Assembly (NCBI RefSeq): GCF_022815645.1 | Contig: NZ_JALGRO010000003.1 | Span: 224,712-288,711, forward strand | Reading direction: 5' to 3' | Length of the DNA stretch: 64,000 bases | Origin: Curtobacterium sp. VKM Ac-2922 | GTDB lineage: Bacteria; Actinomycetota; Actinomycetes; Actinomycetales; Microbacteriaceae | Part shown: positions 51,121 through 61,929 of the stretch, one piece after another | How positions within the stretch are numbered: the first letter of the stretch is position 1 | Layout: the number at the start of each line of letters is the position of its first letter | Notes under the pieces: generated by a model | The model's input: the letters and a program-made list of their open reading frames with translations, nothing else | What the model was told of the DNA's origin: nothing | Databases searched by the model: none | Translations under genes and position numbers: made by a program

Positions 51121-52251
51121 CTACCCGTCGACGAGTGCCCGGATCGCCCGTCGGTCGGGCTTTCCGGTGCTGAGCATCGGGAGCGGGTCCGCGACGACGA
51201 CCTCGGCCGGTCGAGCAGCACGGCCGAGGGCCCGCTCGACGTGGTCGCGCACCTGCTGCAGGTCGATCGGGACCGGGGTGACGACGACGGGGACCTCACC
51301 CCACGTCGCCGACGTCCGCCGGGTGACCACGGCAGTGTCCTGGCCCGGCAGTTCGCGCACGTGACGCTCGACCAGGCCGAGCGGGACCTTCTCACCGCCG
51401 GAGATGATGACGTCGTCCAGCCGTCCGAGCACGCGGAGCACCTCGTCGGTGACGGTCGCCGCGTCACCCGTGCGGTACCAACGCAGGCCGTCCCGGACCA
51501 CGAAGGTCGCCGCCGTACGGGCGTCGTCCCCGACGTAGCCCTCGGCGAGCATCGGTCCGTGCAACCAGAGCTCACCGTCGACCAGCCGGGTCTGCACCGT
51601 GCCGAACGCCACACCGTCGTACACACATCCCCCGCTGGTCTCGCTCGCACCGTAGGTCGTGACCATCCGGACGCCGGCCGAGCGGGCACGCTCACGGAGC
51701 GGGGCGGGGGTGGCCTGTCCGCCGACCAGCACGGCGTCGAACCGGGCGAGTGCGGCCGTCGCACGGGGATCGTCGAGGACCCGGGCGAGCTGCACCGGCA
51801 CGAGCGAGGTGTACCGCCGGGGTGCGGCCGGCCCGACCTCGAGCCGGTCGGCAGCGTCGGCGAACGCCGTCGCGGTGAAGTGCCCCGGCGCCACCACCGC
51901 GGGCGTGGTCCCCGCCACGATCGACCGGGTCAGCACGTTGAGCCCGGCGATGTAGTGCGTCGGCAGCGCCAGCACCCAACTGCCCGCTCCGCCGAGTGCC
52001 TGGTCGGCGGCGGCGGCGCCGGCCAACAGCGCGTCCGCAGACAGCGCCACGCGCTTGCCGGTGCCGGTGGACCCACTCGTCTCGACCACCAGGGCGACCC
52101 GCTGCGGGACGGAGACCGGAGCCGGTGTCGGCAGCGCGGGTGCACCCTCGGCGACGGGGAGCAGTGCGGGGCCGCCGGCGAGGGCAGCCTCCAGGCCGCG
52201 CAGCACGCGCACCGGGTCGGACGCGCCCGTCGTGACGAGCGATCGGGCCAT
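51121..52251 (-). CDS. menE: o-Succinylbenzoate-CoA ligase
   Basis: 376 residues, a short member of the AMP-forming acyl-CoA ligases. The phosphate-binding loop is VETSGSTGTGKRVAL. TTYGASETSGGCVYDG and YRTGDAATVTDEVLRVLGRLDDVIISGGEKVPL carry the adenylate-binding and hinge motifs. It activates o-succinylbenzoate. The ATG overlaps the menB stop in TGATG, so the two are coupled. Confidence 0.92.
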   Translation of the reverse strand: MARSLVTTGASDPVRVLRGLEAALAGGPALLPVAEGAPALPTPAPVSVPQRVALVVETSGSTGTGKRVALSADALLAGAAAADQALGGAGSWVLALPTHYIAGLNVLTRSIVAGTTPAVVAPGHFTATAFADAADRLEVGPAAPRRYTSLVPVQLARVLDDPRATAALARFDAVLVGGQATPAPLRERARSAGVRMVTTYGASETSGGCVYDGVAFGTVQTRLVDGELWLHGPMLAEGYVGDDARTAATFVVRDGLRWYRTGDAATVTDEVLRVLGRLDDVIISGGEKVPLGLVERHVRELPGQDTAVVTRRTSATWGEVPVVVTPVPIDLQQVRDHVERALGRAARPAEVVVADPLPMLSTGKPDRRAIRALVDG

Positions 52252-53180
52252 CAGTAGTGCCAGGGGAAGGACGTCCACTCCGGGGCGCGCTTCTGCAGGA
52301 ACGCGTCGCGGCCCTCCACCGCCTCGTCGGTGCCGTAGGCCAGCCGGGTGGCCTCGCCCGCGAAGACCTGCTGGCCGACCATGCCGTCGTCGACCGCGTT
52401 GAAGGCGTACTTGAGCATCCGGATCGCCGTCGGCGACTTGCCCAGGATGGTCTCGCCCAGACGGATCGCCTCGCGCTCGAGCTCGGCGTGCGGCACCACC
52501 CTGTTGACCGCACCCATCTCGTAGGCGCGCTGGGCCGAGTACTCCTCGGCCAGGAAGAAGACCTCGCGTGCGAGCTTCTGCCCGATCTGCTTGGCGTAGT
52601 AGGCGCTGCCGTACCCGCCGTCGAACGACCCCACGTCGGCGTCGGTCTGCTTGAACTTCCCGTGCTCGGCGCTCGCGATGGTCAGGTCGCAGATCGCGTG
52701 CAGGGAGTGCCCACCGCCGGCAGCCCAGCCCGGGACGACCGCGATGACGACCTTCGGCATCATCCGGATCAGGCGCTGCACCTCGAGGATGTGCAGCCGG
52801 CCCATCGACGCCTGGGCCGCCGCGGGGTCGACACCCTCGGGCGGGGCGCCGTCGTCGCCCACGTACTGGTACCCGCTGCGGCCCCGGATGCGCTGGTCAC
52901 CGCCGGAGCAGAACGCCCAGCCGCCGTCCTTCGGGCTGGGGCCGTTGCCGGTCAGCAGCACGACGCCGACGCGGGGGTCCTGGCGGGCGTCGTCGAGCGC
53001 GCGGTACAGCTCGTCGACGGTGCGCGGGCGGAATGCGTTCCGGACTTCGGGCCGGTCGAAGGCGATCCGGACGATGCCCTGCGACACGTGCTTGTGGTAG
53101 GTGATGTCGGTGAAGGACGCGGCCGCGGGGGCGGTCGTCCAGACGTCGGGGTCGAACAGGTCGGACACGGTGTCGGGCAT
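52251..53180 (-). CDS. menB: 1,4-dihydroxy-2-naphthoyl-CoA synthase
   Basis: 309 residues of the crotonase fold. AFCSGGDQRIRGRSGYQY and PGWAAGGGHSLHAICDLTIAS are MenB hallmarks. TDADVGSFDGGYGSAYYAKQIG has the catalytic Asp region, and the C terminus EWTSFPWHY matches the family. It closes the second ring. The ATG at 53180 follows TAGGTT by six bases. Confidence 0.96.
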   Translation of the reverse strand: MPDTVSDLFDPDVWTTAPAAASFTDITYHKHVSQGIVRIAFDRPEVRNAFRPRTVDELYRALDDARQDPRVGVVLLTGNGPSPKDGGWAFCSGGDQRIRGRSGYQYVGDDGAPPEGVDPAAAQASMGRLHILEVQRLIRMMPKVVIAVVPGWAAGGGHSLHAICDLTIASAEHGKFKQTDADVGSFDGGYGSAYYAKQIGQKLAREVFFLAEEYSAQRAYEMGAVNRVVPHAELEREAIRLGETILGKSPTAIRMLKYAFNAVDDGMVGQQVFAGEATRLAYGTDEAVEGRDAFLQKRAPEWTSFPWHY

Positions 53181-53186
53181 GCTCCC

Positions 53187-53192
53187 AACCTA
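53187..53192 (-). promoter_or_regulatory. -10 box of leaderless menB-menE promoter
   Basis: On the minus strand TAGGTT, six bases, then ATG at 53180. Confidence 0.55.
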
Positions 53193-53245
53193 TCGCCGGG
53201 CGGTGCGGGCGCGCCGCGGGGCCGGGCCGTGGTCGGCACCGCCGG

Positions 53246-53330
53246 TCAGGGCCGGGTGCCGCCCAGCCAGTGCCGGCCGCCGGTCAGGGCCGGGTGCCGC
53301 CCAGCCAGTGCCGACCGCCGGTCAGGGCTG
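53246..53330. repeat. 38-bp tandem copies of the end of the 53322 gene
   Basis: TCAGGGCCGGGTGCCGCCCA-type units begin at 53246 and 53284, and the true gene end begins at 53322 (TCAGGGCTGGGTGCCGCCCA), a period of 38. The two extra copies lie downstream and include the stop codon. Confidence 0.9.
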
Positions 53331-53879
53331 GGTGCCGCCCATGTCGGTGAGCATCTCCGGCGCGACGATCACCAGCAGCACGATCAGGATCACCGGGTTG
53401 GCGAAGAAGGCCAGCACGACACCGATCGAGCCGTACCACCGCCCCATCCCACCGACCGCGGCGATGAACCCGAGGATCGCGGCGATCAGGGTCAGGAACA
53501 CGACGACGAAGCAGATGCCGAACGCGAAGGTGGTGTCGCCGCCCATGAACACCGCGAAGGCACTGGCGTCGACCGCAGCCGACACGATCGCCAGTCCGAA
53601 GGCGATCTTGCCCACGATGGGGTTCCGCCGCCGACGACGCTGCTGGGCGGCCTGGGCGCGGACGTCGACGGTGCCGCGCTGCATGAGCCGCTCGAAGTCG
53701 GTCCCCGCCCGGGTGCGACCGGCCGACGGCGTGTCGCCGGTCTGCCGGGTGCCGGTCGGCCTGGTGGCGTTCGCCGTGGCCGCGTTCGACCGTGCGGCGT
53801 TCGACCGTGCGGTGCTCGACGTGGTCCGCGATGCCGCTCCGGACGCCCGAGGTGGCCGCTGCTGCGGGTCTGCCGCCAC
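53322..53879 (-). CDS. Membrane protein with disordered N terminus
   Basis: 185 residues. The first 85 or so are rich in Ala, Thr, Ser and Arg with short repeats (NAARSNAATANAT). Four hydrophobic segments follow from IVGKIAFGLAIVSAAVDASAFAVF to VILIVLLVIVAPEML, similar to DUF4190-like small membrane proteins. GTG 53879 has GGGAGG seven to twelve bases upstream. It stands alone between menB and menC, with 18-base repeats before it and 38-base repeats after it. Function unknown. Confidence 0.68.
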   Translation of the reverse strand: MAADPQQRPPRASGAASRTTSSTARSNAARSNAATANATRPTGTRQTGDTPSAGRTRAGTDFERLMQRGTVDVRAQAAQQRRRRRNPIVGKIAFGLAIVSAAVDASAFAVFMGGDTTFAFGICFVVVFLTLIAAILGFIAAVGGMGRWYGSIGVVLAFFANPVILIVLLVIVAPEMLTDMGGTQP

Positions 53880-53890
53880 GGAGCCTCCCT

Positions 53891-53980
53891 CTGGTCGTGC
53901 CGTGTGTGCTGGTTGTGCTGGTCGTGCCGTGCGTGCTGGTCGTGCCGTGCGTGCTGGTCGTGCTGTGTGTGCTGTCGTGT
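53891..53980. repeat. 18-bp tandem repeat upstream of the 53322 gene
   Basis: CTGGTCGTGCCGTGCGTG and variants begin at 53891, 53919, 53937 and 53955 (period 18), with a nine-base half unit at 53909. The array lies 12 bases before the GTG on the minus strand, so it forms the 5' untranslated region or overlaps the promoter. Confidence 0.88.
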
Positions 53981-54072
53981 CGACCGTGAACCGTCGCTGA
54001 CCGCATGATGCTAGTGCGCCGCCCTGGCCTTCCCCTCCGAGGAACTGTGACGTCCGCTGCGAGGATGGACCG

Positions 54073-55065
54073 GTGCTCCCCGACCTCGCCGACCTGTTGT
54101 CCGACGCGCACGTCGTCGCCCTGCCGATGCGGGTGCGGTTCCGCGGCATCACCACCCGCGAGGCACTCGTGCTGCGCGGCCCCGAGGGCTGGACGGAGTT
54201 CTCGCCGTTCGTCGAGTACGACGACGCCGAGGCCGCCGCGTGGCTCCGTGCGGCGATCGACTTCGGGTGGACACCGCACGCGCCCGCGGCCTCGTCCGTC
54301 CTGGTGAACGCCACCGTGCCGGCCGTCGCGCCGTCGGCGGTCGAGGGTCTGCTCGCGCGGTACCCGGGCTGCACCACGGCCAAGGTGAAGGTCGCCGAAC
54401 CCGGAACCGGCATCGAGGACGACGTCGCACGGGTCGCCGAGGTCCGTCGGGTGATGGGTCCCGACGCGGCCGTCCGGATCGATGCCAACGGCCTGTGGAG
54501 TGTCGACCAGGCCGTTGTCGCCCTCGAGCGCCTGGCCCCGTTCGACCTGCAGTACGCCGAGCAGCCGTGCCGGACGATCGCCGAACTCGCTGCGCTGCGA
54601 CGACGCACCGCGGGTCTCGGTGTCCGGATCGCGGCGGACGAGAGCGTCCGCAAGGCCTCGGATCCCCTCGCCGTCGCCCGTGCCGGTGCCGCCGACGTGC
54701 TGGTCGTCAAGGCGCAACCGCTCGGCGGGATCACCGCGGCGCAGCGCGTCATCGCCGCAGCCGGACTGCCGTGCGTGGTGTCCAGCGCCCTCGACACGTC
54801 GGTCGGGCTCGGGATGGGGGCGTTCCTGGCGGCTGCCGCGATGAGCCCGGGCTACGCCGCGGGGCTCGGGACGGCGGCCATGTTCGCGGGTGACGTCACG
54901 ACGGATCCGCTCCTGCCCACGAACGGGAGGATCGGGGTGCGTCGCGTCGACGTCGCCCCGTCCCTGCTGGAGCAGTACACGGCGTCACCCGAGCGGACCG
55001 CCTGGTGGCGGGCACGGGTGGAGCGGGTGCACGCACTGCTCGCAGACACGTCGGCGCGGGAGTAG
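54073..55065 (+). CDS. menC: o-Succinylbenzoate synthase
   Basis: 330 residues of the enolase superfamily. TAKVKVAEPG has the catalytic lysine pair, RIDANGLWS the first metal Asp, YAEQP the Glu, AADESV the third ligand and VVKAQPLGG the second lysine. It dehydrates SHCHC. The GTG at 54073 lies six bases after GAGGAT, a -10-like word with an atypical first base, at the same spacing as other leaderless starts. Confidence 0.93.
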   Translation: MLPDLADLLSDAHVVALPMRVRFRGITTREALVLRGPEGWTEFSPFVEYDDAEAAAWLRAAIDFGWTPHAPAASSVLVNATVPAVAPSAVEGLLARYPGCTTAKVKVAEPGTGIEDDVARVAEVRRVMGPDAAVRIDANGLWSVDQAVVALERLAPFDLQYAEQPCRTIAELAALRRRTAGLGVRIAADESVRKASDPLAVARAGAADVLVVKAQPLGGITAAQRVIAAAGLPCVVSSALDTSVGLGMGAFLAAAAMSPGYAAGLGTAAMFAGDVTTDPLLPTNGRIGVRRVDVAPSLLEQYTASPERTAWWRARVERVHALLADTSARE

Positions 55066-55120
55066 GCGGCTCCGCACGAGGTTCCGCAACGGTTTGCTGC
55101 GCGACTCCGGCCCGAGTCCA

Positions 55121-55441
55121 CCGGTCACAACACCCCGCTCAGGTCCGCCGGCCGGTCACATCCTGTCGCTCGGCCGACGCTCGAGCGACGTTTCGCGACC
55201 ACTCACCGATGCCGTCCCGGTCGCGAGGCGCAGAACCGCGCAGATCAGCCCAGGTGGCAGTCGACCGGTCACGGCACCCCGCTCACGTTCGGACTCCACC
55301 GCGCGCGGCCTCGCCGACCGGTCACGACACCCCGCTCACGTCCGGACTCCACCGCGCGCGGCCTCGCCGACCGGTCACGGCACCCCGCTCACGTTCGCCG
55401 GCCGGTCACATCCTGTCGCTCGTCGACGCTGCGAACGACGT
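55121..55441. repeat. 53-bp tandem repeats in the menC-ccsB gap
   Basis: A 53-base unit starting CCGGTCACGGCACCCCGCTC begins at 55265, 55318 and 55371 (the last partial), and a related start lies at 55121. The block GGCCGGTCACATCCTGTCGC occurs at about 55150 and 55400 on either side. The whole gap 55066-55636 has no gene that I can support and ends in the ccsB terminator. Confidence 0.88.
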
Positions 55442-55579
55442 TTTCTGACCGGTCGCCGCCCGCGTGCGACGTGTCGTGACCACTCGCGCACAGGGCCGCC
55501 CACGGGACACGAACAGGGCGCCCGCGGGGCGCGGGACGCGGGACTCGGGACAGCGCACGCGAGTGGCTGCCCGTGCACG

Positions 55580-55620
55580 GAACAGGCGCGGCACGGGAAG
55601 GTCCCGCACCGCGCCTGTTC
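55580..55620 (-). terminator. Terminator hairpin of the cytochrome c operon
   Basis: GAACAGGCGCGG at 55580-55591 pairs perfectly with CCGCGCCTGTTC at 55609-55620. It lies 16 bases after the ccsB stop on the minus strand. Confidence 0.8.
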
Positions 55621-55636
55621 GACGATCGTCAGTGGT

Positions 55637-56634
55637 TCACAGCCCGGAGTAGCTGTGCAGCCCCTTGAAGAACACGTTGACGACGGCGAAGTTGAACATC
55701 ACCGCGGAGAACCCGACGAGCGCCAGCCACGACGACCGGGCGCCGCGCCAGCCACGGGTGGCCCGAGCGTGGATGTAGCCCGCGTAGATGACCCAGATGA
55801 TGAAGGTCCAGACTTCCTTGGTGTCCCAGCCCCAGTACCGGCCCCATGCTCGTTCGGCCCAGATGGCACCGGCGATGAGCGTGAAGGTCCACAGCACGAA
55901 GCCCACGAGCAGGACGCGGTAGGTCAGGACCTCGAGCCGGTCGGCGTCGGGCAGGGTCTCCATGAAGCGCAGCTGCTTGGATGCACCGCTGTGGCTGAGG
56001 CGGTACGTCTGGATCAGCTGCGACACGGCCAGACCAGCACCCAGGGCGAAGAAGCCCGTACCGGCGATGGCGACGAACACGTGCAGGACGAGCCAGTACG
56101 ACTCGAGCGCAGGCACGAGCGGGCGGACCGGCACGTAGTAGTTGACCGTCGCGATGCCGAGCAGGATCAGCGTGAGTCCGGTGATGAAGACGCCGAGGAA
56201 CTTCAGGTTCTGCCACAGCTGCACGAGCAGGAAGATCGCGATGATCAGCCCGGTGCCCGTGAGCGAGAACTCGAACATGTTGCCCCACGGCACACGGTCG
56301 GCCGCGATGCCACGGAGGACGATCGCGCCGACGTGCAGCACGAGTGCCAGGATCGTCATCGCCATGCCCACGCGCTCGAACCGTGAGCCGCGTCGACCGG
56401 AGCCGGTCTTGGCCGGGGCTTCGACCCGTTCGAGGACGACGGTGCCGCCCTGGACCGTGGCGACGGTCTTGGCCTGCTGCTGACGCGCGGTCGAGGCGAC
56501 GGCCGCGCCGTCGGCACCGACCGTGACCTCGCCGGACCGCTTGGCCATGTCGAGTGCGAACGAGATGAACGCGACCACGTACACGGCCATGGCCGAGTAG
56601 GTGAGCACGACCGAGTAGGTCGCGAGGTTCGTCG

Positions 56635-56638
<4 letters not shown>
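55637..56638 (-). CDS. ccsB: Cytochrome c biogenesis protein CcsB/ResC
   Basis: 333 residues, about eight helices. The haem-handling WWD-type motif is WGRYWGWDTKEVWTFIIW, and conserved histidines lie in LHVFVAIAG and YIHARAT. With ResB it forms the system II haem-export and cytochrome c synthase complex. The ATG overlaps the resB stop by four bases (ATGA). A GTG two codons upstream is possible. Confidence 0.93.
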
Positions 56639-58342
<1,704 letters not shown>

Positions 58343-58359
<17 letters not shown>

Positions 58360-59086
58360 AGCTCTGGATCACCACCCCGACGCTCGACATGACGGCCGAC
58401 CAGATGCCGGTGACCATGAGCAGACCGATGACGATCAGGATCGCTCCTCCGATGATGTTGACGACGCGCATGTGGCGCTTCACGACGCGGATGGCCCCGG
58501 CCGCCCACCCGGCGCCGAGCGCCACGAGCAGGAACGGGATGCCGAGGCCCAGGCAGTAGGCGACGCCGAGCCACATGCCCTGCCACGCGCTGCCCGCCTG
58601 CACGCTGAGCAGGTTGATCGCGGCCAGGGTCGGCCCGAGGCACGGGGTCCACCCGAGACCGAAGACGATGCCGAGCAGCGGTGCGCCGACCAGTCCCGTG
58701 GCGGGGGTCCAGGACGGCTTCAGGGTGCGCTGCAGGAACGTGAAGCGCCCGATGAACACCAGGCCCATCAGGACGACGACGACCCCGAGCACCTGTGTGA
58801 TGAGGTCACGCCAGCGGACGAGCCAGAAGCCGAGTGCGCCGAACACGGTCGTGTAGGCGACGAACACCGCGGTGAAGCCGAGCACGAAGAGCAGCACCCC
58901 GAGGACCACACGACCCCGACCCCGGTTCCCCGCGTCGGCGATGCCGCTGACGTACCCCAGGTACCCGGGGACGAGCGGCAGGACGCACGGCGACAGGAAC
59001 GACACGAGCCCGGCGAGCAGCGCCACGGGCAGTGCGACGAGCATCTGCCCACTGAGGATCGCGTCGGAGAAGGGGTTGCTGCCCAC
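58343..59086 (-). CDS. ccdA: Thiol-disulfide transporter CcdA
   Basis: 247 residues, six helices. The two redox cysteines are in LSPCVLPLVPGY (TM1) and LGWTPCLGPTLAAI (TM4), both before proline-containing turns as in the CcdA family. It moves electrons from thioredoxin to ResA outside the membrane. GTG start at 59086, three bases after the resA-type gene stop. Confidence 0.94.
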
Positions 59087-59089
59087 GGG

Positions 59090-59713
59090 TCAGGACGCCT
59101 TGCTGCCGCTGAGCTCGTCACTGACCAGGGTGTCGAGGATGCTCGTGCCGTCGATGGCGCCGAGCACGCGCGCGGCGACACGGCCCTTGGTGTCGAGCAC
59201 GATCGTCGCGGGGACGGCGTTCGGCGCGATCTGCCCGGACAGGGCGAGCTGCATCGTGCCCTTGTCGGCGTCGAGCACCGTCGGGTAGTCGATCCCGAAG
59301 GTGCGCTCGAAGGCCGCGGCGGTCGCTGCCTGGTCGCGCACGTTGACCCCGATGAACTGCACGTCCTTGTCGGCGTACTTGCGCTGCACCGTGTTGAGGT
59401 ACTTCGCCTCGGCACGGCAGGGCGGGCAGCTGGCGTACCAGAAGTTGAGCACGACGACCTTGCCGCGCAGGGCCTTGGCCGACAGGGTCGCCCCGTCGGT
59501 GTCCTTCGCGGTGAAGTCGACGGTGTCGGTGCGCTTGTCGGCGGCGACCTCGGTCACCGCGCCGTCGCCGGAGATGTAGTTCTGCGTGGTGCCCTTGCCG
59601 TACTGGTTCGCCAGGGAGTCACTGCCGCTGGAACACCCGGCCAGCGCGAGGGCGGCGACCACGGCAGTCGCTGCGGTCGCGACGAGACGTTGCTTGACAC
59701 TGCGGACGATCAC
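59090..59713 (-). CDS. resA: Membrane-anchored thioredoxin ResA/TlpA type
   Basis: 207 residues. The signal peptide ends in lipobox LALAGC (C27), so it is a lipoprotein. The thioredoxin domain has the active site FWYASCPPCRAE (C96, C99) and a cis-proline region NAVPATIVLD. It would reduce the CxxCH cysteines of apocytochrome c. GTG 59713 overlaps the histidine phosphatase stop (GTGA) and has AGGAG before it. Confidence 0.93.
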   Translation of the reverse strand: MIVRSVKQRLVATAATAVVAALALAGCSSGSDSLANQYGKGTTQNYISGDGAVTEVAADKRTDTVDFTAKDTDGATLSAKALRGKVVVLNFWYASCPPCRAEAKYLNTVQRKYADKDVQFIGVNVRDQAATAAAFERTFGIDYPTVLDADKGTMQLALSGQIAPNAVPATIVLDTKGRVAARVLGAIDGTSILDTLVSDELSGSKAS

Positions 59714-60366
59714 ACTGCTCCTTCGTCGACTGCACGTTGGCGGAGTTCCATCGCCGGGTCCGCGTACCCGACCTCGGTGAAGCGACCGCCGGACGTGGCG
59801 GGCACGCGCTCGAGGGTCGTGATGCTGGAGAGGTCGCACCGGCGTCGGCGCGGGTCGTGCCACAGGGACTCCCCCGCGAGACGACGGTGGACCATCCAGA
59901 TCGGCAACTGGTGGCTCACGAGGACGACGTCGCCCTCGTCGACACTCTCCCACGCACTGGTGACAGCGGCGAGCATGCGGTTGGCGATCGACTCGTAGGC
60001 CTCACCCCAGCTGGGTCGCCACGGGTTCGCGATCCAGGGCCACTCGGCCGGTCGGCGGATCGAGCGCTTCGTGAACCCGGGAGGCTGTCCCTCGTACCGG
60101 TTGGTGGGCTCGATGAGCCGTTCGTCGAGTGCGACGTCGAGGCCGTAGGCGGCAGCCCAGGGCGCGGCGGACTCCTGCGTCCGCTGCAGGGGTGACGCGA
60201 CGATCCGGCGGACGTCGACGCCGGCGTCCTTCCACGCGGTGGCGGACGCGGCGGCCATCTGGTGCCCGAGTTCGCTCAGTCCGAAGCCCGGCAGCCGGCC
60301 GTACAGCACACGGTCCGGGTTGTGGACCTCGCCGTGCCGGACGAGGTGGATTCGGGACGCGGGCAT
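59710..60366 (-). CDS. Histidine phosphatase (phosphoglycerate mutase-like)
   Basis: 218 residues. The phosphoacceptor motif is HLVRHGEVHNPDRVLYGRLPG, the second histidine is in VVLVSHQLPIWMV, and SPLQRTQESA is the phosphate-binding arginine region. Substrate unknown. It is the first gene of the resA-ccdA-resB-ccsB operon and overlaps resA. The ATG at 60366 follows TACACT by seven bases. Confidence 0.9.
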   Translation of the reverse strand: MPASRIHLVRHGEVHNPDRVLYGRLPGFGLSELGHQMAAASATAWKDAGVDVRRIVASPLQRTQESAAPWAAAYGLDVALDERLIEPTNRYEGQPPGFTKRSIRRPAEWPWIANPWRPSWGEAYESIANRMLAAVTSAWESVDEGDVVLVSHQLPIWMVHRRLAGESLWHDPRRRRCDLSSITTLERVPATSGGRFTEVGYADPAMELRQRAVDEGAV

Positions 60367-60373
60367 GGGTTCC

Positions 60374-60379
60374 AGTGTA
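60374..60379 (-). promoter_or_regulatory. -10 box of the leaderless cytochrome c operon promoter
   Basis: On the minus strand TACACT, seven bases, then ATG at 60366. Confidence 0.55.
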
Positions 60380-60433
60380 GGTCGCGCCGTGGTTCCCACT
60401 GCCCACACAGCGGATTGACGGCTTCGGGACCCC

Positions 60434-61924
60434 TCAGCCGAGGTGCCCGGACAGTCGGCCGTGGATCGCGACCGACCCCGTGTTGAGGTTCACGACCTCG
60501 ACGCTCGACCCGTGCTTGGCGAAGCGCTGTTCGACCCCGTCGAGCGCCGCCACCGTGCTGGCGTCGTACACGTGTGCCTCGGACATGTCGATGACGACGT
60601 GCGCCGGGTCCAGGGCGTACGAGAACCGGGTGACCAGGTCGTTCGACGACGCGAAGAACAGCGCGCCGCGCACGCGGTACCGCACGGTGTCGTCGTCGAC
60701 GGGTTCGCGGACGACCTCGACCACGTGGGCGACCCGGCGGGCGAAGACGAGCGCGGCGAGCACGACCCCGACGAGCACGCCGGTCGCCAGGTTGTTCGTG
60801 ACGACGACCACGACCACCGTGATGAGCATGACGGCCGTCTCGCCGAGCGGCATGCGGCCGAGCGTGCGGGGACGGATGCTGTGCCAGTCGAACGTCGCGA
60901 CGCACACCATGAGCATCACGGCGGTGAGTGCCGCCATCGGGATCCGGGCGACGACGTCGTGCAGCACGATCGTCAGCACGAGCACCGAGACCCCCGCGGC
61001 GAAGGTCGAGATCCGGGTGCGGGCGCCGGCGGTCTTCACGTTGATCACCGTCTGGCCGATCATGGCGCAGCCGCCGGTGCCGCCGAAGAACGCGGAGGCG
61101 ATGTTGGCGATGCCCTGGCCCCACGACTCGCGCCACTTGCTGGACCCGGTGTCGGTCAGGGCATCGACGAGCTGGGCGGTGAGCAGCGTCTCGATGAGCC
61201 CGACGATCGCCATGCCGAACGCGTACGGCGCGATGATCCCCAGGGTGTCGAACGAGATCGGCACCGTGATGCCACTGAACCCGGGCAGCGCGGTCGGGAG
61301 CGCCCCCTCGTCGCCGACGGTCGGCACCACGACGCCGAACACGACGGTGATCAGGGTGATCACCACGACGGCGATGAGCGGCGCCGGCACGGCCTTGGTC
61401 AGGTACGGGAAGCCGACGATCACCGCGACCCCCAGGGCGGTCAGGGGCCAGACGACGAACGGCACGTCGTGCCCGAGCAGGTTCGGCAGCTGTGCGGTGA
61501 AGATCAGGATGGCCAGGGCGTTGACGAACGCGACGTTCACGCTGCGCGGGATGAACCGCATCAGCCGGGCGACACCGAGGAACCCGAGCACGAGCTGGAT
61601 CACGCCACCGAGCACGACCGTCGGGACCAGGTAGGCGATGCCGTGGTCGCGGACGAGGGGGGCGATGACGAGCGCGACCGACCCGGCGGCTGCCGACACC
61701 ATGGCGGGACGACCGCCGACGATCGCGATGACGACCGCGATCACCACGCTCGAGAACAGTCCGACGGCCGGGTCGACACCCGCGACGACGGAGAAGGAGA
61801 TCGCCTCGGGGATGAGGGCGAGTGCGGTCACGATGCCGGCCAGGACCTCGCGCGTCAGCATGCGCGGCGATCGGAGGGCCGACAGGACGCTCTGGGCAGG
61901 CGGGGCCGTGGTGAGGGAGGTCAT
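60434..61924 (-). CDS. SulP-family anion transporter with STAS domain
   Basis: 496 residues. About 11-12 helices from ALIPEAISFSVVAGVDPAVGL to about 385, with the SulP signature region FIPRSVNVAFVNALAILIFTAQLP. The C-terminal STAS domain (VRYRVRGALFFASSNDL to about 490) includes VIDMSEAHVYDASTVAALD. Substrates of the family are sulfate, bicarbonate and dicarboxylates. It shares a palindromic promoter with the divergent MerR gene. The ATG at 61924 is eight bases from its -10-like TAGGGT. Confidence 0.9.
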   Translation of the reverse strand: MTSLTTAPPAQSVLSALRSPRMLTREVLAGIVTALALIPEAISFSVVAGVDPAVGLFSSVVIAVVIAIVGGRPAMVSAAAGSVALVIAPLVRDHGIAYLVPTVVLGGVIQLVLGFLGVARLMRFIPRSVNVAFVNALAILIFTAQLPNLLGHDVPFVVWPLTALGVAVIVGFPYLTKAVPAPLIAVVVITLITVVFGVVVPTVGDEGALPTALPGFSGITVPISFDTLGIIAPYAFGMAIVGLIETLLTAQLVDALTDTGSSKWRESWGQGIANIASAFFGGTGGCAMIGQTVINVKTAGARTRISTFAAGVSVLVLTIVLHDVVARIPMAALTAVMLMVCVATFDWHSIRPRTLGRMPLGETAVMLITVVVVVVTNNLATGVLVGVVLAALVFARRVAHVVEVVREPVDDDTVRYRVRGALFFASSNDLVTRFSYALDPAHVVIDMSEAHVYDASTVAALDGVEQRFAKHGSSVEVVNLNTGSVAIHGRLSGHLG

Positions 61925-61929
61925 CGCTG

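Noticed and set aside
55265..55400. CRISPR array
   Set aside because: The repeats are head-to-tail with no unique spacers between them and no cas genes nearby.
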